64,000 bases of DNA from Ruminococcus sp. GTDB taxonomy: Bacteria > Bacillota > Clostridia > Oscillospirales > Acutalibacteraceae. The stretch covers positions 1 through 64,000 of the forward strand of contig JAFSZY010000027.1 in the NCBI GenBank assembly GCA_017458845.1, given 5' to 3'. Below are positions 43,359 through 51,596 of this stretch, one piece after another. The notes below the pieces were generated by a model, which was given only the letters and a program-made list of their open reading frames with translations, was not told the origin of the DNA and ran no database searches. Made by a program: the position numbers and the translations under genes. Each line of letters starts with the position of its first letter. The first letter of the stretch is position 1.

Positions 43359-44222
43359 TCAGAAAAGCACCGTTCTTTCATAGGTGTCAAAGAAAGCATT
43401 GAAGTTTTCCAGCTCATGATTTCTGCAATAGATAGCAAACTCGACCATATCAAAATATTGAATATACTCCTCAAGAGCTCTAAAAGAAGCGTCTGCTACT
43501 ATACGGGGGTCATTGGCGAAAGCTCCGCAACCGAAAGCGCCAAGCACGAGAATATCCGCCTTGTTTGCAGCGGCAACTGAGAGGATATGCTTTGCTCTTT
43601 TATAATGAAGCTGGTTAAGCTCGCCCGGCTTGATGGTTACCGCATTGCCTGATTCGGTGTTGTAGGCATTGCTGACTTCCTTTCTGAGATTGGGAGCCGC
43701 GCAGCTGATTATATCTACAATAAACCATTCACGGACGGACATTGTTTTCGGTATGGGTTCTTCACCCTTGAAAACGGTGACATCCGGAGAATAGATGCAG
43801 GCATCTGTGTGCAGTACATTTCTTTCTGCCCGGTTCACGGAATAGAACTGATCCCACATTGCTCTTTGATTAAGTGTGGGATATAAGGTGGAGCAGCGGC
43901 ATAATGCTTCTTCCTGTGCGCTGCTTCCTTTTTTTACTCCTCCGCCGGGGTTAGTAGCTGAAGCAAAATTCAGAACAGCGATTCTTTTGTCCGGATACCT
44001 TTCATGCAGCTTCCGGGCTGCTTCAAAGGTTGAGTGACGTGTCACCGTTACTTCGCTCTTTGCGGATTGTTTCTTTTCCAATGAAGGATACTCATCGGGA
44101 GCATAGCATTTTGTCTTTTTGATGCTTTTTTCTGTTCCGTTTTTTAAAGATGAGTTGTTTTGAATCTGGTAGAGAGTATCTTCAAATACAGCTATCAGCT
44201 GTTCTTTTCTGTTAAAAGCCAT
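43359..44222 (-). CDS. Bacterial-type poly(ADP-ribose) glycohydrolase-like protein (TIGR02452)
   Basis: This 287-residue protein has a macrodomain-type core of the microbial PARG family. The signature is NFASATNPGGGVKKG followed by SAQEEALCR, where the GGG loop and the Glu pair hold the ADP-ribose and supply the catalytic acid. LVLGAFGCGAFANDP is the second phosphate loop. It should hydrolyse ADP-ribose attached to protein, DNA or another O-linked acceptor. It lies in the same operon as KptA, the only other visible ADP-ribose enzyme there. Confidence 0.88.
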   Translation of the reverse strand: MAFNRKEQLIAVFEDTLYQIQNNSSLKNGTEKSIKKTKCYAPDEYPSLEKKQSAKSEVTVTRHSTFEAARKLHERYPDKRIAVLNFASATNPGGGVKKGSSAQEEALCRCSTLYPTLNQRAMWDQFYSVNRAERNVLHTDACIYSPDVTVFKGEEPIPKTMSVREWFIVDIISCAAPNLRKEVSNAYNTESGNAVTIKPGELNQLHYKRAKHILSVAAANKADILVLGAFGCGAFANDPRIVADASFRALEEYIQYFDMVEFAIYCRNHELENFNAFFDTYERTVLF

Positions 44223-44248
44223 TCTGTTTACCTCCGGGTATTGAGAGT

Positions 44249-44473
44249 TTAAATCAATCCTACTCCTATGTAGTATTTTCTTCTGATATAATCTGTTATT
44301 TTGTAAACCTGTTCATCAGAGAAAAGGCGCATTGTTTTGAACAGAACATCAAAAGGCGGGTTCAAAGAATAGATTTTATTCCAATACTTAACAGCAAGCC
44401 GTGTGTTGCCGGAATCAAAAAACCTTATTGATGCCTTTGCGTAGGATTGAGCTTGTTTTGCTATGTCTGTCAT
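44249..44473 (-). CDS. Small protein of unknown function, 74 aa
   Basis: A helical protein with a TPR-like look (KASIRFFDSGNTRLAVKYWN, LFSDEQVYKITDYIRRKYYI). It overlaps the phosphoesterase gene upstream by 4 bases, so it is coupled to it. I do not recognise a family. Confidence 0.6.
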   Translation of the reverse strand: MTDIAKQAQSYAKASIRFFDSGNTRLAVKYWNKIYSLNPPFDVLFKTMRLFSDEQVYKITDYIRRKYYIGVGLI

Positions 44474-45069
44474 GTGTCTTGTTCCTCAAGTGAAGCGATC
44501 AGTTTATCAACGTTTTGTTCTGCCCAAGAGGAATATCCCTTGAGAATTTCATTGAGCGTTCTTGGAGTGAATCTCATGTATTCCATCATGCACCCGACGT
44601 TGATAATCTTTGCCGGGATACCCATTTTCAGAAGCTCCTGTTGCCACTTTTCAATGAGAATCCATTCACGGGTATTATGAACGTGACCATAAAGCATAAC
44701 AGCCTTATAGTGTTGACTTTTATAAAACATCATCGGGTAATGACTCATTACTACAAAATGGTCTCCATCCGTGATTTCTTCATATTCGTTGATTGCTTCC
44801 CATTGGAAGCGCAGGCGGCCGTGAACCCGGTCGTGATTGCCTTGAATGAGGCGCTTGTGACCGTTCAGCCTTTTCATTATCTCGATGCTTCTTTCTTCTC
44901 CTTTGAAGAATGCATCTCCGAGAACATATACAGTATCCTCGTTTGTGACGCGCTCGTTCCAATTATTGATGATGACTTCATCCATCAGTTCAACATCGGC
45001 AAACGGGCGTCCATCGAATCCTATAACGTTTTTGTGTCCGAAATGCATATCGGCAATATAGTAGATCAC
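44470..45069 (-). CDS. Calcineurin-like metallophosphoesterase (2 of 3)
   Basis: This 199-residue enzyme has IADMHFGHKN, VYVLGDAFFKG, QGNHDRVHGR, VVMSHYPM and LYGHVHNT, the five metal motifs. It resembles the small YfcE/YkuE-like or phage-encoded phosphoesterases in which the second position is F/I (DAFF). Substrate unknown. It overlaps both neighbours by 4 bases. Confidence 0.9.
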   Translation of the reverse strand: MIYYIADMHFGHKNVIGFDGRPFADVELMDEVIINNWNERVTNEDTVYVLGDAFFKGEERSIEIMKRLNGHKRLIQGNHDRVHGRLRFQWEAINEYEEITDGDHFVVMSHYPMMFYKSQHYKAVMLYGHVHNTREWILIEKWQQELLKMGIPAKIINVGCMMEYMRFTPRTLNEILKGYSSWAEQNVDKLIASLEEQDT

Positions 45070-45779
45070 AGCAATCCTCCTTTGCTTTTGAATTGCTCAT
45101 CGCTTTCAAAGTCGTCGAACAGGAAATGTATCTTATCTATTCTTTTATTTGTGTGCCAATGACCGCAAAACCAAGCTAAGTAATCAACAGACTCCTCAAT
45201 GGTATCGAGCCAATGTTCCGTGCTGTCGTCAACTGTGCTTTGGTCTAAGCCGGGAATGAACATCTCTGTAGGCTCATATTTGAACGGGCAGGTATGGGAA
45301 AGGATAATGTCGAACTCCTTTGAGCGGCATTGCTGTTCAACGTATGCTTTAATCTCAGCGGAAGGCTGCTCATCCGCCCACCATGAATAACCGCGGGCTA
45401 AACGATAAAACTTATCTACGCTGTACGCACCGCCTATTACGAGGTATTTTAATCCTTCAATATTGTATATTTCTCCGTCTTTTGCAAACAGGAGATTCGG
45501 GAAGTCAGGCTGAACCCATACAGTTCCGCCGTTCCATTCCTGCTCAATATAACCGGGGACATTTATCGGTCGCATCTCGTGATTACCATGGATGCAAAGT
45601 ATCTTTATGCCGATACTGTCAAGTATATCTTTCAGAATATTATCTTTACTGTTGCCGTAATAATTTGCTCCAACATCACCAAGCAGGACGAGTGTGTCAC
45701 AACTCTTGGGTCGAACCCAATAGAAAAAGGAAACAATATTTTCGGCGTTTCCGTGAATATCACCTGTAAAATAAACCAT
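45066..45779 (-). CDS. Calcineurin-like metallophosphoesterase (3 of 3)
   Basis: This 237-residue enzyme has FTGDIHGN, LLGDVGANY, IHGNHEMRP, LSHTCPFKYEP and FCGHWHTN. It is the first gene of the long accessory operon. GAGGTG lies before ATG, and TATAAT at 45798-45803 on the minus strand is the likely -10 box. Having three phosphoesterases of different subtype in one operon is unusual and suggests that phosphate-ester products, perhaps of nucleotides or RNA ends, are a theme. Confidence 0.9.
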   Translation of the reverse strand: MVYFTGDIHGNAENIVSFFYWVRPKSCDTLVLLGDVGANYYGNSKDNILKDILDSIGIKILCIHGNHEMRPINVPGYIEQEWNGGTVWVQPDFPNLLFAKDGEIYNIEGLKYLVIGGAYSVDKFYRLARGYSWWADEQPSAEIKAYVEQQCRSKEFDIILSHTCPFKYEPTEMFIPGLDQSTVDDSTEHWLDTIEESVDYLAWFCGHWHTNKRIDKIHFLFDDFESDEQFKSKGGLL

Positions 45780-45968
45780 AGTACACCTCTATATACCATT
45801 ATAGTCATTTTTTTGCAAAAATCTCGTATTTTCGTAAATTGTAGTGCGAATTCGGGCAAATTGTAATACAAAGGATATCACCTCCCCGTAAATCATAAAC
45901 CTACAGTTAAAAATGTGACTCTCGGTAGATGGTCATTTGCCTATATTCATAGTAAAATTAGTATGTAT

Positions 45969-46328
45969 TTAATGTTTCTTCTTGACAAAGCTCCTGTTCT
46001 CGCGGAGCGATTGTTTTGTTGCCGTCAGTACATCTGACAGAACACGCTTTTCGTATTCATTGCAATCATTTAGGACGTTTGCAAACTCATGATTTGTTGC
46101 TTTGATGTTGTTTGATAAATTATCAAGCAACAACTCATCTGCGGATACATTGAGGGCGTTTGCAACCTTGACAAAAATATCAAGGCTCATACATTTTATG
46201 CCGCTCTCAATATTGCTGAGATGAACCGTGGAACAGCCGATCTCGCCGGAAAGCGTTTCTTGAGATAAGCCACGCTTTTTCCTGATTGTTCGGATTCTTT
46301 TTCCGATTAAAATAATGTTTAGTGCCAT
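45969..46328 (-). CDS. XRE-family regulator, divergent paralogue A
   Basis: This 119-residue protein has an N-terminal Cro/C1-type helix-turn-helix (RIRTIRKKRGLSQETLSGEI, CSTVHLSNIESGIKCMSL) and a C-terminal helical tail (EFANVLNDCNEYEKRVLSDV). GGAGG precedes ATG. It has the same two-part plan as the divergent gene at 46490-46852, with a like tail motif (EFADLLSDC), so the two are paralogues. It probably represses one or both promoters in the 161-base gap. Confidence 0.88.
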   Translation of the reverse strand: MALNIILIGKRIRTIRKKRGLSQETLSGEIGCSTVHLSNIESGIKCMSLDIFVKVANALNVSADELLLDNLSNNIKATNHEFANVLNDCNEYEKRVLSDVLTATKQSLRENRSFVKKKH

Positions 46329-46489
46329 AATTAAACCTCCAAGTTTATAAAATTTTTGCGGTTTAATTATAGTGTATAGGCTGAATTATCGTCCACAGCT
46401 TATATAAAATATAGTTTAAAGGCTATATAATTGTAGTTGAAATTTAAGCGGAAGGCGAAAATGAAAGTGAAAGTGAGGTGACCGCGGCA
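46329..46489. promoter_or_regulatory. Divergent promoter region between two XRE genes
   Basis: This AT-rich gap holds repeats of the form TATAGTNTATAGGCTGAATTA and TATAGTTTAAAGGCTATATAA (about 46367-46387 and 46412-46432), which share TATAGT.TA.AGGCT and may be operators. GGTTTAATTATAG matches a -10-like box for the minus gene. No other gene is present. Confidence 0.55.
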
Positions 46490-46852
46490 ATGGATGAATT
46501 AACCTATGACAAAATGAAAAAGATAGGCTCCCGAATCAAAGAGATTCGTATTCAAAAGCACATGAGCCAACAGGAATTGTCTACACAAGCGGGCATCTCA
46601 TTGCCTCAAGTGAGTGAAATCGAAAGAGGAAACAGCTCAATGAAGCTCATTACCTTTATGCGAATTGCCGAGGCTTTGCAAGTTTCCGCGGACGTATTAC
46701 TGAGAATGGATGTCCCAGAGGTAAAGGATATTTATCAGGGAGAATTTGCTGATTTGTTATCCGACTGTTCTCCTTCTGAAACAGATGCAATTCTTAAAAT
46801 TGTGAAAGAGGTAAAGACCACTCTAAGACAACAATCAAACACAGATATTTAA
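46490..46852 (+). CDS. XRE-family regulator, divergent paralogue B
   Basis: This 120-residue protein has the Cro/C1-type helix-turn-helix (RIKEIRIQKHMSQQELSTQA, SLPQVSEIERGNSSMKLI) and the same tail type as its divergent partner (EFADLLSDCSPSETDAILKI). The ATG at 46490 lies about 10 bases after GAGGTGA; an in-frame GTG at 46478 is possible. A strong terminator follows its stop, so the recombinase operon downstream needs its own promoter. Confidence 0.88.
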   Translation: MDELTYDKMKKIGSRIKEIRIQKHMSQQELSTQAGISLPQVSEIERGNSSMKLITFMRIAEALQVSADVLLRMDVPEVKDIYQGEFADLLSDCSPSETDAILKIVKEVKTTLRQQSNTDI

Positions 46853-46854
46853 TG

Positions 46855-46918
46855 GCAGGCTTTAAAAAAGTCTGCTGTTTTTTATTTTTTCATAAACTGG
46901 GGGTTAAGAACTTAACCC
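46855..46918 (+). terminator. Terminator plus a palindrome before the recombinase operon
   Basis: GCAGGCTT and AAGTCTGC with a G-T wobble (46855-46875), followed by TGTTTTTTATTTTTT, is a good Rho-independent terminator. GGGTTAAGAACTTAACCC (46901-46918) is a perfect palindrome directly after it and may be an operator of the operon promoter near 46945-46975 (CATATAAAATAGG). Confidence 0.8.
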
Positions 46919-46992
46919 TCGGTTTATTCATTTATCAGATAATTACATATAAAATAGGAATGTAATAAATCTGAACACAGGTGTGAAATGAT

Positions 46993-47622
46993 ATGTCGGA
47001 AGCCAATGAACTCGTAAAAAAATTATCTTTAGCCGAGGAAGTTCCTGATTCTGAGCTTTATATGAGTGAAGAAGATTGGGACAGAGCTCGAATTGCCAAA
47101 CATCGTGAGTGGCTCAAAACAATACGTCACGAAGTACCGAGCCCGGCAAAGCACTTCAATGTCGGTGTGTATATCCGATACTTTAATCAGACGAGACACG
47201 ATAATTATCTGGATTATCACAAGGCTCAGTATGAGGACGCGCTGGCTCTCTGCCCGAATTGGGACTTTGTCGGATTCTATATTGATGAGGGAGCAACCGC
47301 ACCGAATATGGAAAGCGCCAAAGAATGGAGCCGATTGTTGCAGGATTGCTTTGACGGAAAAGTAAACCTCATAATCACACAGAAAGTATCCAATGTGTCA
47401 AAGAAAGACTATGAGATTGCCTTTGTTGCGAGGACGCTTGCGGCGCTTGAGAACCCGGTAGGTATCTATTTTGTTTCCGAGGATATCTTCACTCTGGCTT
47501 CCTATTATCAGAATGACTTAAGGGATACAGACTTCTTTCCCGATGAGGATTGGAAGATACTGCCCGATGATGATTCTGACATGAAGTTTCTACCCGAAGA
47601 AATCCGAGGGGGCGAGCAATAG
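46993..47622 (+). CDS. Serine-recombinase-like protein without catalytic residues
   Basis: Residues 55-175 of this 209-residue protein follow the resolvase catalytic domain: VGVYIRYFNQTR, then WDFVGFYIDEGATAPN, LLQDCFDGKVNLIITQKVSN, and VGIYFVSEDIFTL. The serine of YARVS is Phe64 here, and the SRFxRN arginines of the helix are lost (QKVSNVSKKD). It must be inactive in strand cleavage. It ends in an acidic tail. Its stop TAG overlaps the GTG start of the active-looking recombinase by one base, so the two are made together, and a regulatory or structural partner role is likely. Confidence 0.8.
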   Translation: MSEANELVKKLSLAEEVPDSELYMSEEDWDRARIAKHREWLKTIRHEVPSPAKHFNVGVYIRYFNQTRHDNYLDYHKAQYEDALALCPNWDFVGFYIDEGATAPNMESAKEWSRLLQDCFDGKVNLIITQKVSNVSKKDYEIAFVARTLAALENPVGIYFVSEDIFTLASYYQNDLRDTDFFPDEDWKILPDDDSDMKFLPEEIRGGEQ

Positions 47623-49523
47623 TGGGTTACAAAAGGAATGACACAAAAAAGGATCAGAAACAGAGAATTAAAAACCGATATAACGTAACAATAGATGAAG
47701 AAAACTATCGATTTTTCCCTGCGAAGAAACAGATTGATTATTATGACAACGAAGTCAATCAGCGTGTAGCGATTTATGCCCGTGTTTCTACTGATAATGT
47801 AAGTCAGACAACGTCCTATGAGCTCCAGAAAAAGTATTATGAGGAGTTCGTAACTCGTCATCCGAATTGGACGTTAGTTCATATCTACGCGGACGAAGGT
47901 ATCAGCGGTACATCCTTACGAAAAAGGGATGAATTTCTTAAAATGATACGCGATTGTGAAGCCGGTAAAATCGATATGATAATCACAAAGAGTGTTTCCC
48001 GTTTTGCGCGAAACGTTGAAGATTTTGTTGGTACGGTTCGCAGGCTTTCGGAGATGAACCCGCGCGTCGGTGTATTTTTTGAATCAGAGGCTCTCTTTTC
48101 TTTAAATGATGACTCACAGATGACTTTAACATTCCACGCCACAATGGCGGAAGAGGAGTCTCATATCAGGAGCAGGAGCATGGAAACCTCGCTGAGAATG
48201 CGCTTAGACCACGGAATACCTCTTACTCCTAAACTTTACGGATACACTCATAACGAGAACGGAGAGCTGGTTATCAATCCTGATGAAGCGCCGACTGTCC
48301 GGCTTATGTTCTATATGTATTTATTGGGTTACTCAACAAAGCAAATCGCGGATACCCTGATAGAACACGAAAGGAAGTCATATTACGGTTTGCTGAATTG
48401 GACTGCCAGCGGTGTATCGTCAATTCTGAGAAATGAACGTCATTGCGGAGATGTTCTGACAAGAAAGACATTCACTACAAGCTATAAATCGCACAAAGTC
48501 AAGAAAAACCGCGGCGATAGGAATCAAAGTCTGTATCTTAATCATCATGAGCCTATTGTATCAAGAGATGATTTCAATGCGGTGCAGAGAATGATGGACA
48601 ATTCAAAGTACGGCAGATCCCTTCTTCCCGAACTCAGGGTGATTGACTGCGGTATCCTTAAAGGGTTTGTTACCATCAATCCCCGTTGGGCAAGTTTTAA
48701 AGCTGAAGACTATCTTAGCGCTTCCCGCAGCGTCTATGAAGGAGAAGAACTTCCTGATAAAGATGCTGATTCACGTCAACTTACTTTTAAGGTGGCTGCG
48801 GGTGATTTTGATTTGCGCGGTTTTGAGATAACCCGTTCAGAGTTCTTTGACAGTTATCGCAGACCTTTTGTGTCTTTCGAGCTGAGAAAGGTAAAGTTCA
48901 GCTCAAAGTGTGTCAGGAATTTTGCTGGCAAAACCTACGCGGAGTTGCTTATCAATCCGATTACGGGCAAATTTGCTGTCAGACCTACCGATAAAGACAA
49001 TCGTAACGCGGTAGTTATTTCTAAACCGGAAGCAGGCAAACTGCTCCCAAAGGATATACCGGCGAGTGCTTTCGGTAAGACAGTTTATTCCCTGTTCGGA
49101 TGGAATCCTGATTGCAAATACAGAATAACGGGCAGCGTATGCGAGAACGAAGGCGGAATTGTCTATATTTTTGATATTGAGGATTGTGAAGTCCTTTTTA
49201 AATCTTCCCGTTTTAACGACAACAATGATAGTTCACCGGGAGCGGGTGCTTTTCAGCCTTTGACTCCGATTGGTAAACATATCCGTGCTATTCCTGAAAA
49301 ATGGACAACGTCTTTCGGAAAACAGTTTTATTTGCATGAGTTGTCTTTTTCCGACTTGGATGCTATGACAAAGGCGGATTGGGAACTACAAATAAAAGGA
49401 CAGTTGTTTGAACCCGGAAAACGGCTGCAGGTTACAGGGTTTGAGGAACTGCGGAGTTATATTACTAATGAATTAGGTGGTATCACACCGAAGGAGGTTG
49501 TCGATGGACGTATCGAATCATAA
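47622..49523 (+). CDS. Large serine recombinase with an unusual C-terminal domain
   Basis: This 633-residue protein has an intact resolvase domain: VAIYARVSTD with Ser56, YADEGISGT, MIITKSVSRFARN. The Recombinase domain follows (about 195-300, LYGYTHNENGELVINPDEAP, RNERHCGDV). A usual zinc ribbon (CxxC and CxnC) is missing; VIDCGILKGFVTINPRW stands in its place, and the coiled coil is absent too. From about 400 to 530 a different domain appears: YAELLINPITGKFAVRP and FGWNPDCKYRITGSV. The next two genes carry the same type of domain. Start is GTG, after GAGGGGG. A further 100 residues (GKQFYLHELSFSDLDAMTKA) follow. Confidence 0.88.
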   Translation: MGYKRNDTKKDQKQRIKNRYNVTIDEENYRFFPAKKQIDYYDNEVNQRVAIYARVSTDNVSQTTSYELQKKYYEEFVTRHPNWTLVHIYADEGISGTSLRKRDEFLKMIRDCEAGKIDMIITKSVSRFARNVEDFVGTVRRLSEMNPRVGVFFESEALFSLNDDSQMTLTFHATMAEEESHIRSRSMETSLRMRLDHGIPLTPKLYGYTHNENGELVINPDEAPTVRLMFYMYLLGYSTKQIADTLIEHERKSYYGLLNWTASGVSSILRNERHCGDVLTRKTFTTSYKSHKVKKNRGDRNQSLYLNHHEPIVSRDDFNAVQRMMDNSKYGRSLLPELRVIDCGILKGFVTINPRWASFKAEDYLSASRSVYEGEELPDKDADSRQLTFKVAAGDFDLRGFEITRSEFFDSYRRPFVSFELRKVKFSSKCVRNFAGKTYAELLINPITGKFAVRPTDKDNRNAVVISKPEAGKLLPKDIPASAFGKTVYSLFGWNPDCKYRITGSVCENEGGIVYIFDIEDCEVLFKSSRFNDNNDSSPGAGAFQPLTPIGKHIRAIPEKWTTSFGKQFYLHELSFSDLDAMTKADWELQIKGQLFEPGKRLQVTGFEELRSYITNELGGITPKEVVDGRIES

Positions 49524-50268
49524 CTATGTCACAAATACTCAGATTACCGGTGTAGCTGAATCTGATGCGGATTTGATTTCCGCCGGAGTACCTTTGTTTG
49601 CCGAGGGCGACGAAATCATAGATGCCGGGGACGATTTTAATTTTGATGATTTTCAGGTCGTCAGGCGTGAGTTCTTCGCTCATCTCAGAGAACCGGCAGT
49701 TTCGTTTAACAAATGTAAGTTTTACGTTAACAGCGCGTGTCTGAAAAGGTTCCCGAACACCGATTATGTGCAGGTTCTCATAAATCGTGAAAGAAAAATA
49801 ATGGCGCTGCATCCGTGCTCAGACAGCACGAGGGATTCCTTTGCGTGGTGTTCCGTAACTAAAGACGGGAAACGCAAACCGAAGCAGACTACTTGTAAAC
49901 TGTTCTTTGCGAAAATTATGCAGATGATGGATTGGAACCCGGATTACCGTTATAAAATGCTGGGTAAAATGATAAAAGCAAACGGACAATATCTGATTGC
50001 TTTTGATTTGACAGCAACAGAGGTTTATCAGCGCAAGGCAAAGGAAGGCGAGAAACCGACTACCGTAAGAACACCTGTATTCCCAGCGGAATGGCAGAAT
50101 CAGTTCGGCTTGCCATATAACGAGCATAAACAGGCGATGCAGATTGATATCTTCAACGGATACGCGGTGTACTCTATCAAGGAATCAAATAAAACCGGCG
50201 AAGTCAAAGACGGTGCAGAAACGGTTTCTCCGGCAACAACTGCGGAAGCAGTTACAGCGGAGGTATAA
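49504..50268 (+). CDS. Free-standing copy of the recombinase C-terminal domain, 254 aa
   Basis: This protein has no resolvase domain. Residues 40-180 align with the extra domain of the recombinase upstream: DDFQVVRREFFAHLREPAVS matches GFEITRSEFFDSYRRPFVSF, then YVQVLINRERKIMAL and MDWNPDYRYKMLGKM match YAELLINPITGKFAV and FGWNPDCKYRITGSV. The ATG at 49504 follows GGAGG by 6 bases and lies within the last 20 bases of the recombinase gene. The tail is Thr/Ala/Glu-rich. Function unknown; binding of DNA or partners is a guess. Confidence 0.8.
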   Translation: MDVSNHNYVTNTQITGVAESDADLISAGVPLFAEGDEIIDAGDDFNFDDFQVVRREFFAHLREPAVSFNKCKFYVNSACLKRFPNTDYVQVLINRERKIMALHPCSDSTRDSFAWCSVTKDGKRKPKQTTCKLFFAKIMQMMDWNPDYRYKMLGKMIKANGQYLIAFDLTATEVYQRKAKEGEKPTTVRTPVFPAEWQNQFGLPYNEHKQAMQIDIFNGYAVYSIKESNKTGEVKDGAETVSPATTAEAVTAEV

Positions 50269-50271
50269 CAA

Positions 50272-50637
50272 ATGGAAGATACTCATGTAACGCTTTCAGT
50301 TGATATGAAGAAGCATCGTATTCGTCTGCACAAGGTTACATATCGGCTTATAGGTCAGCCGAAATATATACAGCTTTTGGTAAATCCCAATGCAAAAGCT
50401 GTTGCTGTTCGTGCGGTTGAAAAGATGTCGAAAGATAATCAGGCATACAGAATTAACAAAGTCAAAATGGAATCAGATCATTCCTTTGAAATATACAGCC
50501 GCAGTTTTTGTGAGAAGTTATGGGAGCTTACTGAGGGCTTGGAGTCTGGCTATTCATATCGTATGAACGGGAAAGTGTTTCTTAGCCAAAACACGGCAGT
50601 ATTCTCACTTAAAACTCTACACCGTACAGAAAGATGA
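50272..50637 (+). CDS. Minimal copy of the same domain, 121 aa
   Basis: This is the shortest version of the domain seen in the two genes upstream: YIQLLVNPNAKAVAVRA and LESGYSYRMNGKVF match their LLINP and WNPxYxYRMxGK parts, with a middle SFEIYSRSFCEKLW helix. GGAGG precedes ATG, three bases after the previous stop. Having three graded versions in a row suggests either gene duplication with division of roles or subunits of one complex. Confidence 0.75.
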   Translation: MEDTHVTLSVDMKKHRIRLHKVTYRLIGQPKYIQLLVNPNAKAVAVRAVEKMSKDNQAYRINKVKMESDHSFEIYSRSFCEKLWELTEGLESGYSYRMNGKVFLSQNTAVFSLKTLHRTER

Positions 50638-51596
50638 TGATGAATATGAATAAGAAAGGTCTGTATTCTCTCAACATCGACCCGCAGTTCAGAGCTCTCA
50701 TACGGCCTCTTTATAAGGCTGAATATAAGCAGCTGGAAGAAAGTATAATGTCTGAAGGCTGCCGCGAGCCACTTGTCACTTGGAATGGATTTATAGTTGA
50801 CGGGCATAACAGATATGAAATCTGTCATGAACACAATATACCTTTTTATGTTATAGAAGGCGATTTCTATTACCGGGAGGAAGTAATTGCATGGATTTGC
50901 AGGATGCAGCTTCAAAGAGAACAGCTCCCGGAAGAATTACGGCATTACCTTATAGGAAAACAATATGAATCGGAGAAATCCGTGTATCTGGGCTTAAGCG
51001 AATTGCCGGAGGATATTGGTAAACCATATCTGAATGATGTAAGTCATCCTAAAACCAGATCAGAAATACGGATGGAAATTTTGGAGAGAATCTCACAGGA
51101 GAACAACATATCAAAAGGGACTGTAGAAAAATACGCTATTTACACAAAAGCTATTGATGTTATCAATTCTAAGCGACCCGATCTCGTCAAAAACATTCTA
51201 TCGGGACAATATAAAATATCTCATATAAATGTTATTGAATTATCAAAACTCGATCCCCATGATATTGATAAGGTTCAGAAAAGAATTGAACAGATGCAGC
51301 AAAACTCAGTAAAGTATCATCAGTTCAGGAATGTCCTTGATTACAGCGTCGAAAAAAAGAAGGCTTCTGCCACGGCAGGGAGCGTTTCGGTCAAGGATAT
51401 GCCAAAATACGACCCCGATGCGGAAGTGGTGGGGTTGACATTCACTATTCCCACATGGACGCGCTCCATAGACAGGGTTATAAAAAAGACGGATTTTGAT
51501 ATGGTTTCACAATCCGCAAAAGCTAACCTGATGGAAGCATCCTGTGCTATGTCTGAGTGTATACGAAAACTGATAGGAGCTATAAAGGAGAAGTAA
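50634..51596 (+). CDS. ParB/Srx-fold protein, type 1
   Basis: This 320-residue protein has a ParB-like N-terminal domain: LYKAEYKQLEESIMSEGCRE, VTWNGFIVDGHNRYEICHEH, then YREEVIAWICRMQLQREQLP. The GHNRY stretch is the place of the nucleotide-binding GExR motif of ParB proteins. A KorB-like helical domain follows (QENNISKGTVEKYAIYTKAI), then a tail with a second hydrophobic helix. It overlaps the domain gene by 4 bases (ATGA). Chromosome or plasmid partition proteins, DNA-binding regulators and small nucleases share this fold. Confidence 0.8.
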   Translation: MMMNMNKKGLYSLNIDPQFRALIRPLYKAEYKQLEESIMSEGCREPLVTWNGFIVDGHNRYEICHEHNIPFYVIEGDFYYREEVIAWICRMQLQREQLPEELRHYLIGKQYESEKSVYLGLSELPEDIGKPYLNDVSHPKTRSEIRMEILERISQENNISKGTVEKYAIYTKAIDVINSKRPDLVKNILSGQYKISHINVIELSKLDPHDIDKVQKRIEQMQQNSVKYHQFRNVLDYSVEKKKASATAGSVSVKDMPKYDPDAEVVGLTFTIPTWTRSIDRVIKKTDFDMVSQSAKANLMEASCAMSECIRKLIGAIKEK

